64,000 nucleotides of DNA. It comes from Puccinellia tenuiflora. Its lineage: Eukaryota; Streptophyta; Magnoliopsida; Poales; Poaceae. Below the pieces are notes generated by a model. The model ran no database searches. It saw only the letters and a program-made list of their open reading frames with translations, and was not told the origin of the DNA. The position numbers and the translations under genes were made by a program. Location of the stretch: assembly GCA_012064385.1 (NCBI GenBank), contig QRDG01000861.1, positions 1 through 64,000 of the forward strand, read 5' to 3'. Below, piece after piece: positions 10,211 to 21,974 of this stretch (position 1 is its first letter; each line of letters starts with the position of its first letter).

Positions 10211-11330
10211 CTAGTGTACGTGCACATGCAACACACGTCTCTAAAAAAATATGTGTTCTAATTAAGCTGAATATCATCAGTTACACACATGTTAGAGAGT
10301 AGATAAGCATATGTTAATTTCCTCCTTAATTATAGCCTGATAGATAAGCATGTACTCAAGCCGAGGTTGTCACATTCATTGTCAGATTTAAAGACAATCA
10401 TGTACACGACGTGATTCAAAAGTTCCAAATCATTGAAATATAGACTTAAATGTAATTTGATTTCCCTAAAGATAGCTCCTAGCGCATACACCATATTCTC
10501 CAGACGTGATGGCCAGCTTCAATACCAATGAGTCAGTTTCAAAGGTTACATGTTGAAGCTCTTTCTGAAGAGAGATCAATTACTCGCTCCAGGTTGCCTG
10601 CTCCAGCAGCAAAAGGTTGTCAGGATCACCATATTCTAACATGCTGTAGCAAGACTTGAGGCTCATTCTGAAGAGAGATCAATTACTCGCTCCAGGTTGC
10701 CTGCTCCAGCAGCGAAAGGTTGTCAGGATCACCGTAACCAAATGAGCACTCAACAAAACAATTACAGAAGATAAACAAGGACAAATGCAAGACATGAAGA
10801 AACTGGAGTACATAATAAAGATCTGCAAGTCAATATATTTACTGTACTCCCTCCAAATTAGCAACATTGTGTAAGCAGAAAAGTAGGACAACACCTATAA
10901 CAGACACAATGAGAACTATCAGGATGAGGATCATACATACAAAATTAAGGTTAAAAATCTTATGAGGTTGTCATGCGGAAGATAAAAAATCAACAGGAAA
11001 ACATGTAACAAATTTACAGTGGTACATTAGTACCACAAATTAAATTTCTGCAGGCCCAACAAGAAAATTTTAAAGATCAACATGGTGGTTTGCTTTGTTT
11101 ATTGAGGGAAGTGCAAGATAAAAGCATGAAAGAGCCCACGAAAAGGGATGTCACGACCAGGTCGACGATCAACGTGCTCAGAATAGGACAAGTTTGCATA
11201 CATAGAAGTTCTTCAGGCGAGTCGTCCATCCACATCGGTCGCCAGTGTGGACCGGTGGGGCTGCCTGCTGATACATGGCTCGTGGACGCGCAGGTGTGTG
11301 TGGCACACAGAGGGATAGTCGTGCCGACGA
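10211..11330. other. Helitron 3' segment, no gene recognised
   Basis: AT-rich sequence without domain-bearing frames. It contains a ~68-base direct repeat (10563-10630 and 10666-10733, offset 103) beginning TTCTGAAGAGAGATCAATTA. It may be intron or 3' flank of a captured gene. Confidence 0.6.
10563..10733. repeat. Tandem direct repeat in the Helitron
   Basis: Two copies of about 68 bases, 103 bases apart, share TTCTGAAGAGAG...GGTTGTCAGGATCACC with one mismatch seen by eye. Confidence 0.88.
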
Positions 11331-11335
11331 CATTG

Positions 11336-14300
11336 TGTAACAGCCCAGATTTGATACCCTGAAATATGGGCCAAATTTTCACTTTTTGTTTTGCATTGCA
11401 TCATGGCATACATATTTAAATTGCTAAATTAAATATTGAAACCAATGGAAAACATTAAAAGGGAACAGACACTTCCTAAAAATCCAACCCAAATGCAATT
11501 GCTCAAATTGGCAAAACAAAATATTCTTGAGCTTACATATTTGTCCAGGAAGTTCCAAGAATGCATTTCATAAAGATTTGGCAAAGTCAAATTTTACCAA
11601 ACAATTAAATAAATTGGGACATCAAATTTGAGTTAAACCAATTCCTATTGTGAACCCAAGTTAAACCTTTTCAAAAATTCAAACTAAAATCATAGGGAGT
11701 TTCATAACTATATGAGGAGCCTCCATGATTAATTTCACTATTTTTGGAAATGCCTAAGTGCTCCAAATATTTATATTTGGAAATTGTCAAAAATGACTAT
11801 AACTAAACCCTATGAACAAATGCTGTCCAAAACATTTTAAATTGCAACACCAAATTTTGTGGAGGTTCTAAAAGTTAAATTTAGCCTATATGAATTTTTT
11901 GCACATTTTATAAAAGTGTCTTGGTGCCTCCATTAAATTGCTAAAGCCTGCCTCAGGACCTTTTTACAAATTGATTAAAGGTTGCCAGGGGGGTTTTTGC
12001 AAATCGTCATCGTCTTGTTCCTGTCGCCACAGTGGCGCCCTGTGCGCCATGCCGCCGTGGCCGTGCGGCCTTGCACCCTGCCGGCCCCCCCTCTCCCCCT
12101 GGTGTACAAAGAGGCCACCGAGCCGCCCTGCTCTCTCTCCTCCTCGTCCCTCCCCTTTTTCCGGATCGAACCCTAACCCTAGCTCCTCCTGTTGAGCTCC
12201 TGCCTCCGCCGCTGCCATGCCGCACCATGCCGTCGATGTAGGCCGTCCCGGAGCCAGCCTACGCCCCCATCTGCTCCGCCGCATCCTCCTCTCCCTCCCG
12301 GCGCGTGGGATTGGGCCGGGGTCGCCTGGAGGCGACGTACGCGTCCTCGACTCCCCGCATCGGCCGCGCCGCTGCCCGAGACGATTCCGGCGTCCCGTTC
12401 GCTCCTCTGGCCTCGCGGACCCCTCCCCTAGCTCCCTGGTGAGCCACTGGTCCTCTGGGACCTCTCCTCCCTCTCTCCTTCCCGCTCTATGCACTGCACC
12501 ACCGTGCACTGCCGTCGACCGCCGCCAAACCTGGTCGCCGGCGAGCCACCGGTGACCATTTGGTCCCATTCGCCGCTCCCCCTGCTCCCCTCGGCCTTCC
12601 CTAGCTAGTGGCGTAGGTGCCTTCCTCCAATTCCAGCCCAAGCCGAAGAATCGATGATCAACCTGCCGCCTGCCCCCTGATGACATCAGCATGACGTCAC
12701 TTGTTCTTAATTTTTGGATTTTCAGAAATTGACAGAAAATTGGAAAATGCCATATATGTTAATCCATGGATGCAAACTAAAAGTGTTATATATCAAAGTG
12801 GTTCACAAAAATAAGTTCTATCTGTTAGTGTCATTGTCATGATCAAATAAATAATTTTTATTGCTAAATTAATTAATTTTACAAAATGGTAGATTATAAT
12901 TGAAAATTGGAAATTTCATAACTTGAGATTTAATTATGCAAAAATCATGAATGAGCTATCAAAATGTTTATCAGTTCATAACCTGTCCAAATATGTAATT
13001 CATCCATGCTAATGAAATTTAAAAACATGAATTTAAATATGAAATGCAAATCATCTGTGAGTTATTCAAATTTTTGGAAATTCATATCTAGAGTTTTATA
13101 ATTCAGAAAATTGCAAATAATATGTCAAAATGTTCAGCAGCAAAATGTCTATCTGTTAGTGCACTTGCTAGAATTAATTGGCCAAAATAAATTGCCCTTA
13201 TTTAATAAAAACAGAAATGGCAGAATAAATGTTGAATTTAGAAATTCCATAACTTTATGAATAATTGTCCAAAAATTATGGTTAAGCCCTCAAAATGTTC
13301 AGGAAAACAACATCTAAATGCTAGTTCCATTTTCCATGCAATGATGAACATTTAAATTGCTGTTTAATTAAAATTACTAAAATGGCAGATTTAATTCTAA
13401 CTTTAGATAATTCATAACTTGAGTTTTATTTATCCAAAAATTATGTTCAATAGCTCAAAATGTTCAGTAAGTAATGAACTACAAGTTTATATCTTTTTTT
13501 TGAGGCTTGTAGAATTAATTTTGGTGCTGCCCCTAAAAATAAATGAAATGGCAGAATTAAATCAAATATTGGAAATGTCATAACTTGTTCAATATTAACT
13601 CAAAAATTGCGAATGATATACCAAAATGATTAGTGGATTAATACCTATCAAATAATGTCATTTTCATGCATTTAGGACCCATATTTCAGTACTGGACGTT
13701 TTGATAAATAACGCAAATCACTAAGTTAAAGATGGAGTTTTGACCCGTTAATTGCAATATTTATTTTAGGGGTTCCATTTAACTTGTGGGAGATGCCCAA
13801 TATGATTTTAATGCATAATATGACCATATCATCATGATTGTGCATTGCACCTTGTATTCGTGTTATTTATTTCGTTTCCGTTATTGTTGTGTTTCGGTAG
13901 ACTCAGGAGTTGAGGTTCCACCACAATACCTCGACGATCAACGCGCCCAGTACTATCCGCAAGGCAAGAGCTAACCTAACCTTCTTGGCATCTAGCATCC
14001 TAAAGTTTTATAAACTTATTTTATCCACCAGAATATTGCATGCGATTCAAATGTCTCTTTTGATCAAGATGTAGAGTATCCTATGAATGCATGTTTATCT
14101 CCTGAACCATCACATGCTTCCCCTCCTATAAACCCTAGGTTTGATGTGTTGGCCGGAGACAAAGATATACTTGTTGGTTATATATGCTTAGCTATGCTTA
14201 GCCATGCTTAGTCGTATGCTAGTTATGTCCGTTGTTTAATTCCATAATTGTTGATGTTGATGGAATGTTTCGGACATGGTGGATATGTGGGGTGCTTATT

Positions 14301-15677
14301 TAAAATGTTAAGAAGGCTTGGGTGAGTTGCCATCGGGGATGGTGTTTTGCCTCACTCTTGCCCCTAGGTGCGAGTTCCTGTCTTCGGAACCAAGGTTTGA
14401 GCGTGCTGCCATTGGTGGGTGTATGGGCGCCTTACTGACCAAATAACTTGTGCGGGCGTATCCAAGGGTCCTCTAGTTTGCTATTTCCATTTGCCGTGTG
14501 TGTGAGCGGAAAAAGAAATGATGAGGATGGTGGTGTTAGGATGTGGCGATGGGGCAGGGGCTGAGGCTGGGTAAACTTGCCCTGTGGCCATAGATGACTC
14601 TTGGATAGTCTCATGCGAGGTAAAGGTTTAACCGCGCCTGCTTGCCGGCCTTCCCCGGAAGAGGGCCAACTAGGTGAGCCGGACGGTACCAATGGATAAG
14701 AAGCTGGGAGGTCCCTCGGGAACCTGGCGACTTTCACATAGTACACCCCTGCAGGGTTTAATCTTTTCGAAAAGCCGTGTCCACGGTTATGGACGCCTTG
14801 GGAATGGATTTACGGGATCATAGAGAATATTAACCTTAATTAATCAACTTGGCAGCTAGAGGTTGCAACTCAACGTGTGTGTAAAAGGTTCATTTCCTCG
14901 AGGGTGATTCGAGGGAGTGCCTTTGGTGGAGATGAGTGGTGATGGTTACCAAAGGGTTCGACGAGAACCAGTGATGACAAATGTTACTCTCTTACCCCTT
15001 TTCGGAAAACTATTCTGAGTAGACGAATGCCTCGTGTCACTTATGTTTGGTTTATGAAAACTTAGCTTTATGCAAAAGAAATACATATAAAGCTTTAGAG
15101 CCTCCGTCAGTCATCGGGCCTATATCGCCCTACTAATTCTTGCGAGTACGTCGTACTCAGCCTTGCTTTGTTGCTTATTATTTGTTTCAGAGGAGGACGC
15201 CACCGAACTGGAAGGTGGGTTCTACGTTGACTTCGACGAGTAGTCTGGGGTTCCCAGGTGGCAGCTTGGGACCGTGGAACAAGCTGGCTGGGAATTGTTT
15301 ATCTGTAGGCCTCTTAGGCCATAATTTGCATCTTGTTGTATTAGACAACGCTACCCGCTTCCGCTTGATGAATTGATGGTCTACGACCTTTTGATGTGTA
15401 ATATTTGTATTCTTCTTGTTATATGAGTTGCTATATGATTTTGTGTCGTAGAGTCATGCAATGTGCCAGTTGTTCCACAAGTCTCGGTCTCTTTACTATA
15501 CATGGAAGCGATGTCTGAGCTTATGGCATGATCGGGGTGTTGTGTGCCGATGATCCATTCCGAGCACACCTGCCAATGAGTTTTGGCCTGGGATTGGTAA
15601 ACCCAGTAACCCTCGATTGTGTAGCATGACCGGTTACACAACGTTCCACTGTATAGTTCTGGGGTCGGGGCGCTACA
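11336..15677 (+). mobile_element. Large solo LTR (Sukkula-like Gypsy, family uncertain)
   Basis: It starts TGTAACAGCCC, ends GGGGCGCTACA, and is flanked by the 5-bp duplication CATTG (11331-11335 and 15678-15682). No primer site, polypurine tract or pol sequence lies inside the 4342 bases, so it is a solo LTR left by LTR-LTR recombination. It shares a diagnostic block, TTTTCGAAAAGCCGTGTCC followed by 'cggttatggac' (14765-14795), with the reverse complement of L1 (about 35490-35520), so both belong to one broad family. The GC-rich Pro/Arg frames at 11938-12692 lie on both strands and are probably not genes. The interior from 12700 to 14000 is AT-rich and blank. Confidence 0.85.
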
Positions 15678-15686
15678 CATTGATAT

Positions 15687-15881
15687 CGGTGAAATCATAA
15701 AAGAATTATGTATTTCTCGTGATGATAATATAGATGCATAAAGCTCTTTTATCTCCTTCTTAATTACCTTGTCGTGCCGATGACATCGGTTCAATCCCGG
15801 CTCGACTCTCGGTGAAATCACAGAATAATTATTTATTTCCCTTGATGATAATATAGATGCATAACACTCTTTTATTTCCTT
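15687..15881. repeat. Tandem repeat just right of the solo LTR
   Basis: Two copies share CGGTGAAATCA...GATGATAATATAGATGCATAA (15687-15760 and 15810-15881). The solo LTR had inserted beside the first copy. It belongs to the Helitron cargo. Confidence 0.8.
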
Positions 15882-16679
15882 CCCACATTTCAATGTGTCC
15901 AAAAGAAACAACTAACTATAAATACATATAAGAAGAAACATTTAGCTAGCAACACGATTCAGAAGTACTACCCATGATTTTGATTTATTCTGAATCGGCA
16001 CAGTTTCAGTTTTACCCTCTTTACATCAACACCACAAAAATCCAAAGTCTCACATCTTAATCCTATGAAAAAAGTGACTAAATATCAGAACCAGGTCCTT
16101 CATGTTTGGGATAAGAGATTTGACAGTTTTGAACCGAACCTGTTTGGGACAGAATTCTGGAACAAATGACTTTCAACCAAGATTATTGCAGTACCTAACT
16201 GCCTGTTCAATGCAACAGAAAAATGTTTTGGCAAGACGATTCCATGACAACAAGAGAGCAAATTAGTGACCAAAATGCTAAAAACTTACATAACAGAACA
16301 ACCTGGAATACAAAATATATGAGTAGAATGGCCAATGACCAAAAAATATGTTACTCACCTTGAACATGATTTAGCTACATTAGAGATCTCATGTTCATAG
16401 CACATTAACAAAAATGGATAGTACATAGTTTCTATGATAACTTTTGTACTGAACGTGAATTGAAAAAGCAAGAGGCCATTGAAAATCAATATTGAACGGC
16501 AAATTTTGTACTACATGCATCTGAAATTTTATCACAGTAATTCAAACACCAGTAATTCAAAAGGCAAGAGGTTAGCTCGAAAGAAAAACAAGCCATAATT
16601 CAAAAACGTGAAAAGAACAATATTGTCCTTAGAAGGCTTGCTTGATACTGAAGATGAGAGGGAGATAGAGCTTCAGGAT

Positions 16680-18230
16680 GTCATAACAACTCAAGCATGA
16701 TAGGATGTTTTTCTATGTACACAACAGAACCAGTACTTTTTATGCAATGCGCTTTCATTTTTCCAATCAGCATGGCACCATCAGGAGGATATGGTCCAGC
16801 CCCATAGAAACGAAGATAAAGAACAAAGGTACTGCAATTTTTGTGGAAGAACCAGCTAAAGAACAAATAATAAAAGTGCTTGTACTCGAACATGATTTGA
16901 CAATTGTATTGCATAAAATGTATAGCTAACTGAAAAAATTCATGCTAACAACACAAAGAACACAATGATGCTTGACTGTGAGTTATATGTCTGAGTTACT
17001 AATTACTGCATTCATATTTGATCTTTTGAAAAGCGATTTTGAATTGAGGAGGTTCTGGTATTTAATATTTGAGCATACAGTCCAAACCAAATTTGCCAGA
17101 AGGTGTGTCAGCCTTTCACTTAACTCGCATGTAACCTACCAAAAAATCAAATAATCTAAGAAGTTTCTTCATCCGAACTAAAGTTTGTTGGGGAACCAAT
17201 CGTATGAAAAGATATAAATTCTCCACTAAAGTTTGATGGAGAACCAAATCTCTCTTGGTTTCACCTAAATTATCTCGAAAAATATCAAGTACACAACTCT
17301 CCTAGGGTAGAATCCTGATGGCGACAAGGAAAAAAAAAAGGAAATATGCACACAGACTGCTGCACTGCAGATATATTAAATCGCCCTTGTATATGTCACA
17401 GTGTCTGATAGCAATGCAAAACATTAAGAACTCGAAACTGCACGGGATAGTCCAATATAGAGAATTACATTTACCTTGCCAGTGAGACAATAGTCAAGCA
17501 TCTGGTCACAGGAATATGGAACTCCTTACATTGTCTCATCATAGCATCCCTTGTCCTCGTAAGGTTCCACAACTTTGATGTCGGCACAAACAAACAGTTA
17601 CATCTGAAAGGGTGAAGCAACAAAAATCCTAACCGAACAAAAGAGAAAATAAGGAATGACTCACCATAATGAGAGAAGATTGTACACGCATCCATACAAG
17701 AAAACCAATCTAAGTAGAAATATATAATTCTCGATCCCTTTTGGCATTGAGTAATCATCGGCTCCAAATATCAGTTAGAAAATAAAATGCATCGAGGAGA
17801 AACTTCCGGATCCACTCCACCAAGATCTGATTAGTCAACCATAAAACTCCCCTGACTTCACATGCCAGATGTGACACGGCAAATAACAATGATAAAGTTA
17901 TTTGTCCAATACCTCAGAGAACATGGCATGGACGGCGTCTCCAATCTGGCTCGAGGAGTAGATGATCAGGCTGCAGGTTAGGGAGGACATCCGAAGTCGA
18001 GGTGGACGAAAAAGCTGTCTGGACTACCGGTTGAGGGGTTGGTTAGCTACTCGCATAGGGCGCCGCCCAACTTTCTCAAGCTGGAGCAATGGAAGATCAG
18101 GGCGGCGGAATGTCCTTGATGCAGAGTAGCGAGGCATCAACGACGAAGCACCAAGCAAGAGGAAGAGCAGCAGCGTAGGGCACGCACAGGTGGGCAATGG
18201 CGGGCGGTGCGGTGGTGGGGAAAACACAGA
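16680..18230 (-). pseudogene. Gene-like captured segment in the Helitron (unrecognised)
   Basis: On the minus strand this resembles the 5' part of an intron-bearing gene. A GC-rich, TATA-less leader and first exon lie around 18230-17915, ending CTGAG/GTATTGG. AT-rich intron-like DNA follows. A plausible internal exon occupies 17603-17475, bounded by TTTCAG on the acceptor side and GCAAG/GTAAATG on the donor side, 129 nt with one open phase (ending RCLTIVSLA). Another candidate follows GCAG near 16840, reading YGAGPYPPDGAMLIGKMKA and ending at HPIMLELL. I recognise no family. Helitrons often carry such pieces, so capture is the simplest reading. Splice calls are by eye. Confidence 0.4.
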
Positions 18231-18587
18231 CTACGGGTTTGGGGGAGCCTGGAGATTGGAGGAAGAGGAGAAGCTGGCGGTTCTAGCGATGGGAGGAATT
18301 ACCTGACGTGATTAAAGGAGCAGGAGCGGATATGCGGAATCGAGGGAGTTTTTTTTTCCCTTTTGCAACTGCGGCGGACTGCGCGTGACAGTGGAGAATT
18401 TCGTCCGTCTGGCAGAACATCGTCTGCCAACGGTAAATTGCTAAGTGCACATGAGCATCCGTTTGGATTAATCTGGGTCGTTAGATCTAATTAAGTGGAA
18501 CAATCTGGTGGTACTGATTAGATTTTGTGCACTTGACCGGGTGGATTTAGAAAAGAAGATGTTCGCTTGTTTAATAGTAGTAGAGAT

Positions 18588-19778
18588 GCGTGTGCCGCAT
18601 CCTCCAGCATGAGTCAGAAAACTGAATCACCTCACATGTCTACCGATCCAGCTATGGGAGATAGTAGCTTACGTACATACACTGGTTTTTCTCCAATTGT
18701 TTTTGGCTCGTTTGGTGAGCATGGGAATCCAAATACCAGTGGAATCCAGAAGGTTGCAGCCAGAGGTGAGCCTGATCAACATAACAGTATTTTAGCCAAT
18801 AACAGAATATTTGTTCCAGGGACCACAGTTTGTCAGTATAGGCCGAAAAAATTGGGGGGCAGTGTGATGAAATCAGTCGCTCCAGGAACCAAACCAGCAC
18901 CTCGTTGGTGTCCAGCGGGACTAACACATACTCAAAAACGACGAGTACAGCGGTTGCGGACCTTGGAAATTAGAGAAGAAATTGCTGAGAAAAAACGTGA
19001 CGAATTGTTTAATCGGGAGAGACCAATGGTTCCTACAAAAATCTGGAAGGAGAAACGCATTTTGGCGGAAGAAAATGAAGCAGGAGATGACATGATTGAC
19101 GATCTCACTGATGATACGGCTAATGATACCGCAAACGACAAGACTGAAGATCCCACAGATGACACGGTTGGTGGTGAGGATTCAGAAAATAGCGATGATA
19201 TATTCAGTGATATGGATATTAATATGGTGTTTGCTTTACCCGCTGAATTTCATGCGCCCGAGGCTGAGGTTGCAGAGCTTGTTCTTGGTCCAAAAAATGC
19301 TACGTTTGAGAAGCCAGAGAAGCCCGAACAACACTTAAAGCCATTATTCATCAGAGGTCACATTGATGGTAAGCCTATTGGTCGCATGCTTGTTGACGGT
19401 GGTGCCGGGGTTAATATTATGCCTTTTTCGGTTTTCTCTAAACTTGGCCGAAAAGAGAGTGAGTTAATGAGCACCAACATGGGCCTTAGCGGTTTCTCCG
19501 GAGATTTGTCTGAAGCTAAAGGTATTATTTCTATGGAGCTCACAGTAGGTAGCAAAACATTGCCGACTGCATTTTTTGTTGTTGAAGTCAAAGGTCGGTA
19601 TAATATTCTTCTGGGGCGTGATTGGATTCATGCGAATTGCTGCATCCCTTCCACTTTACATCAGTGTTTGATTCAGTGGGTTCATGATGATGTGGAGGTG
19701 ATTCATGCGGATAATTTAGCTTGCATTGCTTTGACAGACACGCCGGTTGATTGGCAACACGGTGAGATGCTTGTTTGA
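18588..19778 (+). pseudogene. Gypsy1 gag C-terminus and aspartic protease
   Basis: This continues the gag frame after the Helitron. Visible features are APRWCPAGLTHTQKRRVQRL (a conserved Tat Gag-Pol segment), an acidic linker with repeated DDT motifs, and then the retroviral-type protease. The protease active-site triplet is DGG in MLVDGGAGVNIMP (about 19387-19425) and the flap end is ILLGRDWIH. Plant Tat proteases normally read D-G-G or D-S/T-G here, so the site itself looks preserved. The frame stops at 19778, and the polyprotein resumes in another frame at 19891, so the junction is broken. The upstream 20 codons of the open frame (18567-18587) belong to the Helitron end and are not gag. 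Confidence 0.85.
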
Positions 19779-19890
19779 CCGGTAGGGATTTATCAGACTA
19801 TGATTATATAAGTATTGGTAAAGATGGTTTTGTACCTATAAATGCACATCCGGCTAGCATAGCTCGGCTTAATGATTTATCTTTATATAA

Positions 19891-21267
19891 ATGACGAATA
19901 AAGAGAATAGTATTAAGTGGCTGCAGCAACGCACTGAGGAGTATCGTTTCGGTAAGAGCGATATGCATGAGGCAATTGAAAATTTTGATGATATGGAGAA
20001 GCTTGGACAGGGATTCTCATCGGCTGATCCACTTGAAGAAATAGATATTGGTGATGGAAGCACTCCAAGGCCTACATTTATTAATGGTAACTTGACAGCC
20101 GGTCAGAAAAGCAAGGTATGCGTTTTGCTTAAAGAATTTATAGATTGCTTTGCTTGGAATTATACCGAGATGCCAGGTTTGAGTAGAGATTTAGTTGAAC
20201 ATAGATTACCTATTAAATCTGGTTTTAGGCCGCATAAACAACCTCGTAGAAATTTTAATCCTATTATGTATGACCGCATCAAAGAAGAAGTTGACCGGTT
20301 AATAAAAGCTGGGTTTATTCGGCCATGTAGGTATGCAGATTGGGTGTCTAATATTGTTCCCGTTGAAAAGAAAAATACCGGTAAGATTAGAATATGTGTT
20401 GATTTCAGAGATTTGAATAAGGCTACTCCGAAAGAAGAATATCCTATGCCTATTGCTGACACGCTTATTAATGATGCTTCGGGACATAAAATAATTAGCT
20501 TTTTAGATGGCAATATTGGTTACAACCAAATATTCATGGCCGAAAAGGACACGTCCAAAACTGCTTTTCGTTGCCTAGGTTTTGTTGGTTTATTTGAATG
20601 GGTTGTCATGACTTTTGGTTTGAAAAATGCCGGCGCTACATACCAGCGCGCTATGAATTTAATTTTTCATGATCTTTTAGGCATTGTGCTAGAAGTATAT
20701 ATTGATGATGTGGTTGTTAAATCGGATGGGTATGATCATCATTTAGCCAATTTACGTTTAGCTTTTGAAAGGATGCATCGGTATGGGTTAAAAATGAATC
20801 CACTCAAATGCGTTTTTGGTGTGTCGGCTGGAAAGCTTTTAGGCTTTATAATTCATGAGCATGGTGTAGAGATTGATCCTACAAAAGTAGAATCAATAAG
20901 AAAACTGAAGGAACCTACATGTAAAAAAGATGTGCAAAAGTTGTTAGGAAAAATTAATTACTTGAGACGATTCATATCTAACCTTGCAGGAAAAATTGAA
21001 TCGTTTGTTCCATTACTTCGGCTAAAGAATGAAGCCGAATTTACTTGGGGGGCAGAACATCAGGAGGCTTTTAATAATAATATAAAGAGATATTTGTCGA
21101 ATCCTCCAGTGAGTGTTGCGAGCACCCAAGTCTGGTGCGCCGTTCAGGTTGTATATTGCTGCACAAGATAGAGTGATCGGTGCGGTGTTGGTGCAAGAAG
21201 ATGGCGACAAGGAGTACATTATTGCATATTTAAGTCGTCGTTTGATTGACGCCGAGACTCGGGAATG
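19891..21267 (+). pseudogene. Gypsy1 reverse transcriptase and partial RNase H
   Basis: This would encode the polymerase that copies element RNA to DNA. It carries the finger motif VPVEKKNTGKIRICVDFRDL, then YPMPIADTLI, FLDGNIGYNQI, the palm motif YIDDVVVKS with its two catalytic aspartates, and the connection motif LLGKINYLRRFI. The frame is open to about 21110. A frameshift then moves homology to another frame, reading LYIAAQDRVIGAVLVQ and YIIAYLSRRLIDAETR, the start of RNase H. RNase H stops short at about 21267, and no integrase follows before the polypurine tract, so the 3' pol was deleted. Confidence 0.9.
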
Positions 21268-21538
21268 AAGTTGTCTAAAGCTCTCAACGGAAAATATTTG
21301 AAGAAGTATTATCCTAGCATGTGGCAGGAGAGTTGATGATGCTATGGCCGAGATATTATTTCAAGTATCGCCCTGAGGAAAATGTGGCCGATATATTATT
21401 TGAATTATCATCCTAAGCAAAATTTGACCGATGTGTTCTTTGGACATCGCCCTAAGCAATCACATGGCCGGTGAATCTGTCAATATCGTCCTAAGGTCAT
21501 GAAATAGTGTTTTTGATAAATATTATTATACCAAAAAC
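21268..21538 (+). other. Gypsy1 3' untranslated remnant
   Basis: About 270 bases contain repeated short phrases ('ggccgatatattatttgaa', 'tcgccctaagcaa') that look like degenerate tandem copies. No coding frame is seen, and the deletion of integrase must lie near 21267. Confidence 0.6.
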
Positions 21539-21561
21539 GGGGGGGGGGGGGGGGGGGGGGG
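21539..21561 (+). promoter_or_regulatory. Polypurine tract expanded to a 23-G run
   Basis: A run of 23 G residues follows 'accaaaaac' and stops four bases before the 3' LTR (21566). That is the expected place for the plus-strand primer. The length is extreme; slippage or an assembly artefact are both possible. Confidence 0.75.
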
Positions 21562-21565
21562 CATG

Positions 21566-21942
21566 TGTTGAAGGTATAATTTGGCTGCTAGGTATTTATA
21601 ATACAAATTAATTTAAATGAATGTGGTTCAGTTATTAGTTGACATATTTGTTTGAACTTACTGTTTAGTTGAAAATGCAGCCTTGGTTGAAGTCGAGCGT
21701 AGATGTGGCAGCAGCAGATCAAGCAAGTAATTGAACGAAGAGAAATACATGGAGTATTTGCTGGAGTAGCTACTACCGAAGACAAATCCGAAAAAAAACT
21801 CAGAGAAGAGCCGAGCCAAAATCGCAGGTGTGTGGGACATGTGCTAACACGATTCGTTTGGTTCCAGGCTAAGGACGTAGACTATTCGGTCACGTACGGG
21901 AGACATACCAAAATTTCCAATGACCGCATCGTACTAGTAATC
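21566..21942 (+). repeat. Gypsy1 3' LTR, first part
   Basis: Opens TGTTGAAGG immediately after the polypurine tract and runs to the direct repeat TACTAGTAATC, where the retrotransposed insertion begins. The LTR resumes at 26375. Confidence 0.85.
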
Positions 21943-21974
21943 AATTTTTTTTAACAAATCTAGATATATTGACA

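Larger units (their letters stand above)
10211..18586 (-). mobile_element. Helitron, non-autonomous, minus orientation
   Basis: The 5' terminus on the minus strand is TCTCTACTACTATTAAAC (18586 to 18569), matching the grass Helitron start consensus TCTMTAYTAMY. The 3' terminus is CTAG (10214 to 10211). It sits between host A and T (A10210 and T18587), the Helitron target, with no target-site duplication. A short stem (ACGTG 10218-10222 with CACGT 10234-10238) precedes the 3' end, weaker than usual. Removing exactly this segment rejoins the Gypsy1 gag frame in phase, an independent check on both ends. Length is 8376 bases, of which 4.3 kb is a later solo LTR. No Rep/helicase is visible. Gene-like, intron-bearing sequence at 16680-18230 suggests a captured fragment. 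Confidence 0.87.

Noticed and set aside
11938..12692. 242-codon minus frame and several plus frames in the solo LTR
   Set aside because: Both strands are open, composition is skewed, and the region matches the GC-rich leader of a related LTR.
15381..15911. 176-codon minus-strand frame
   Set aside because: It crosses the solo-LTR boundary and target duplication at 15677-15682, so it is a composite by chance.
18024..18227. 67-codon minus frame starting MFSPPPHRPP as a signal peptide
   Set aside because: Proline-rich leader composition and no continuation into a recognisable protein; kept only as part of the captured segment.
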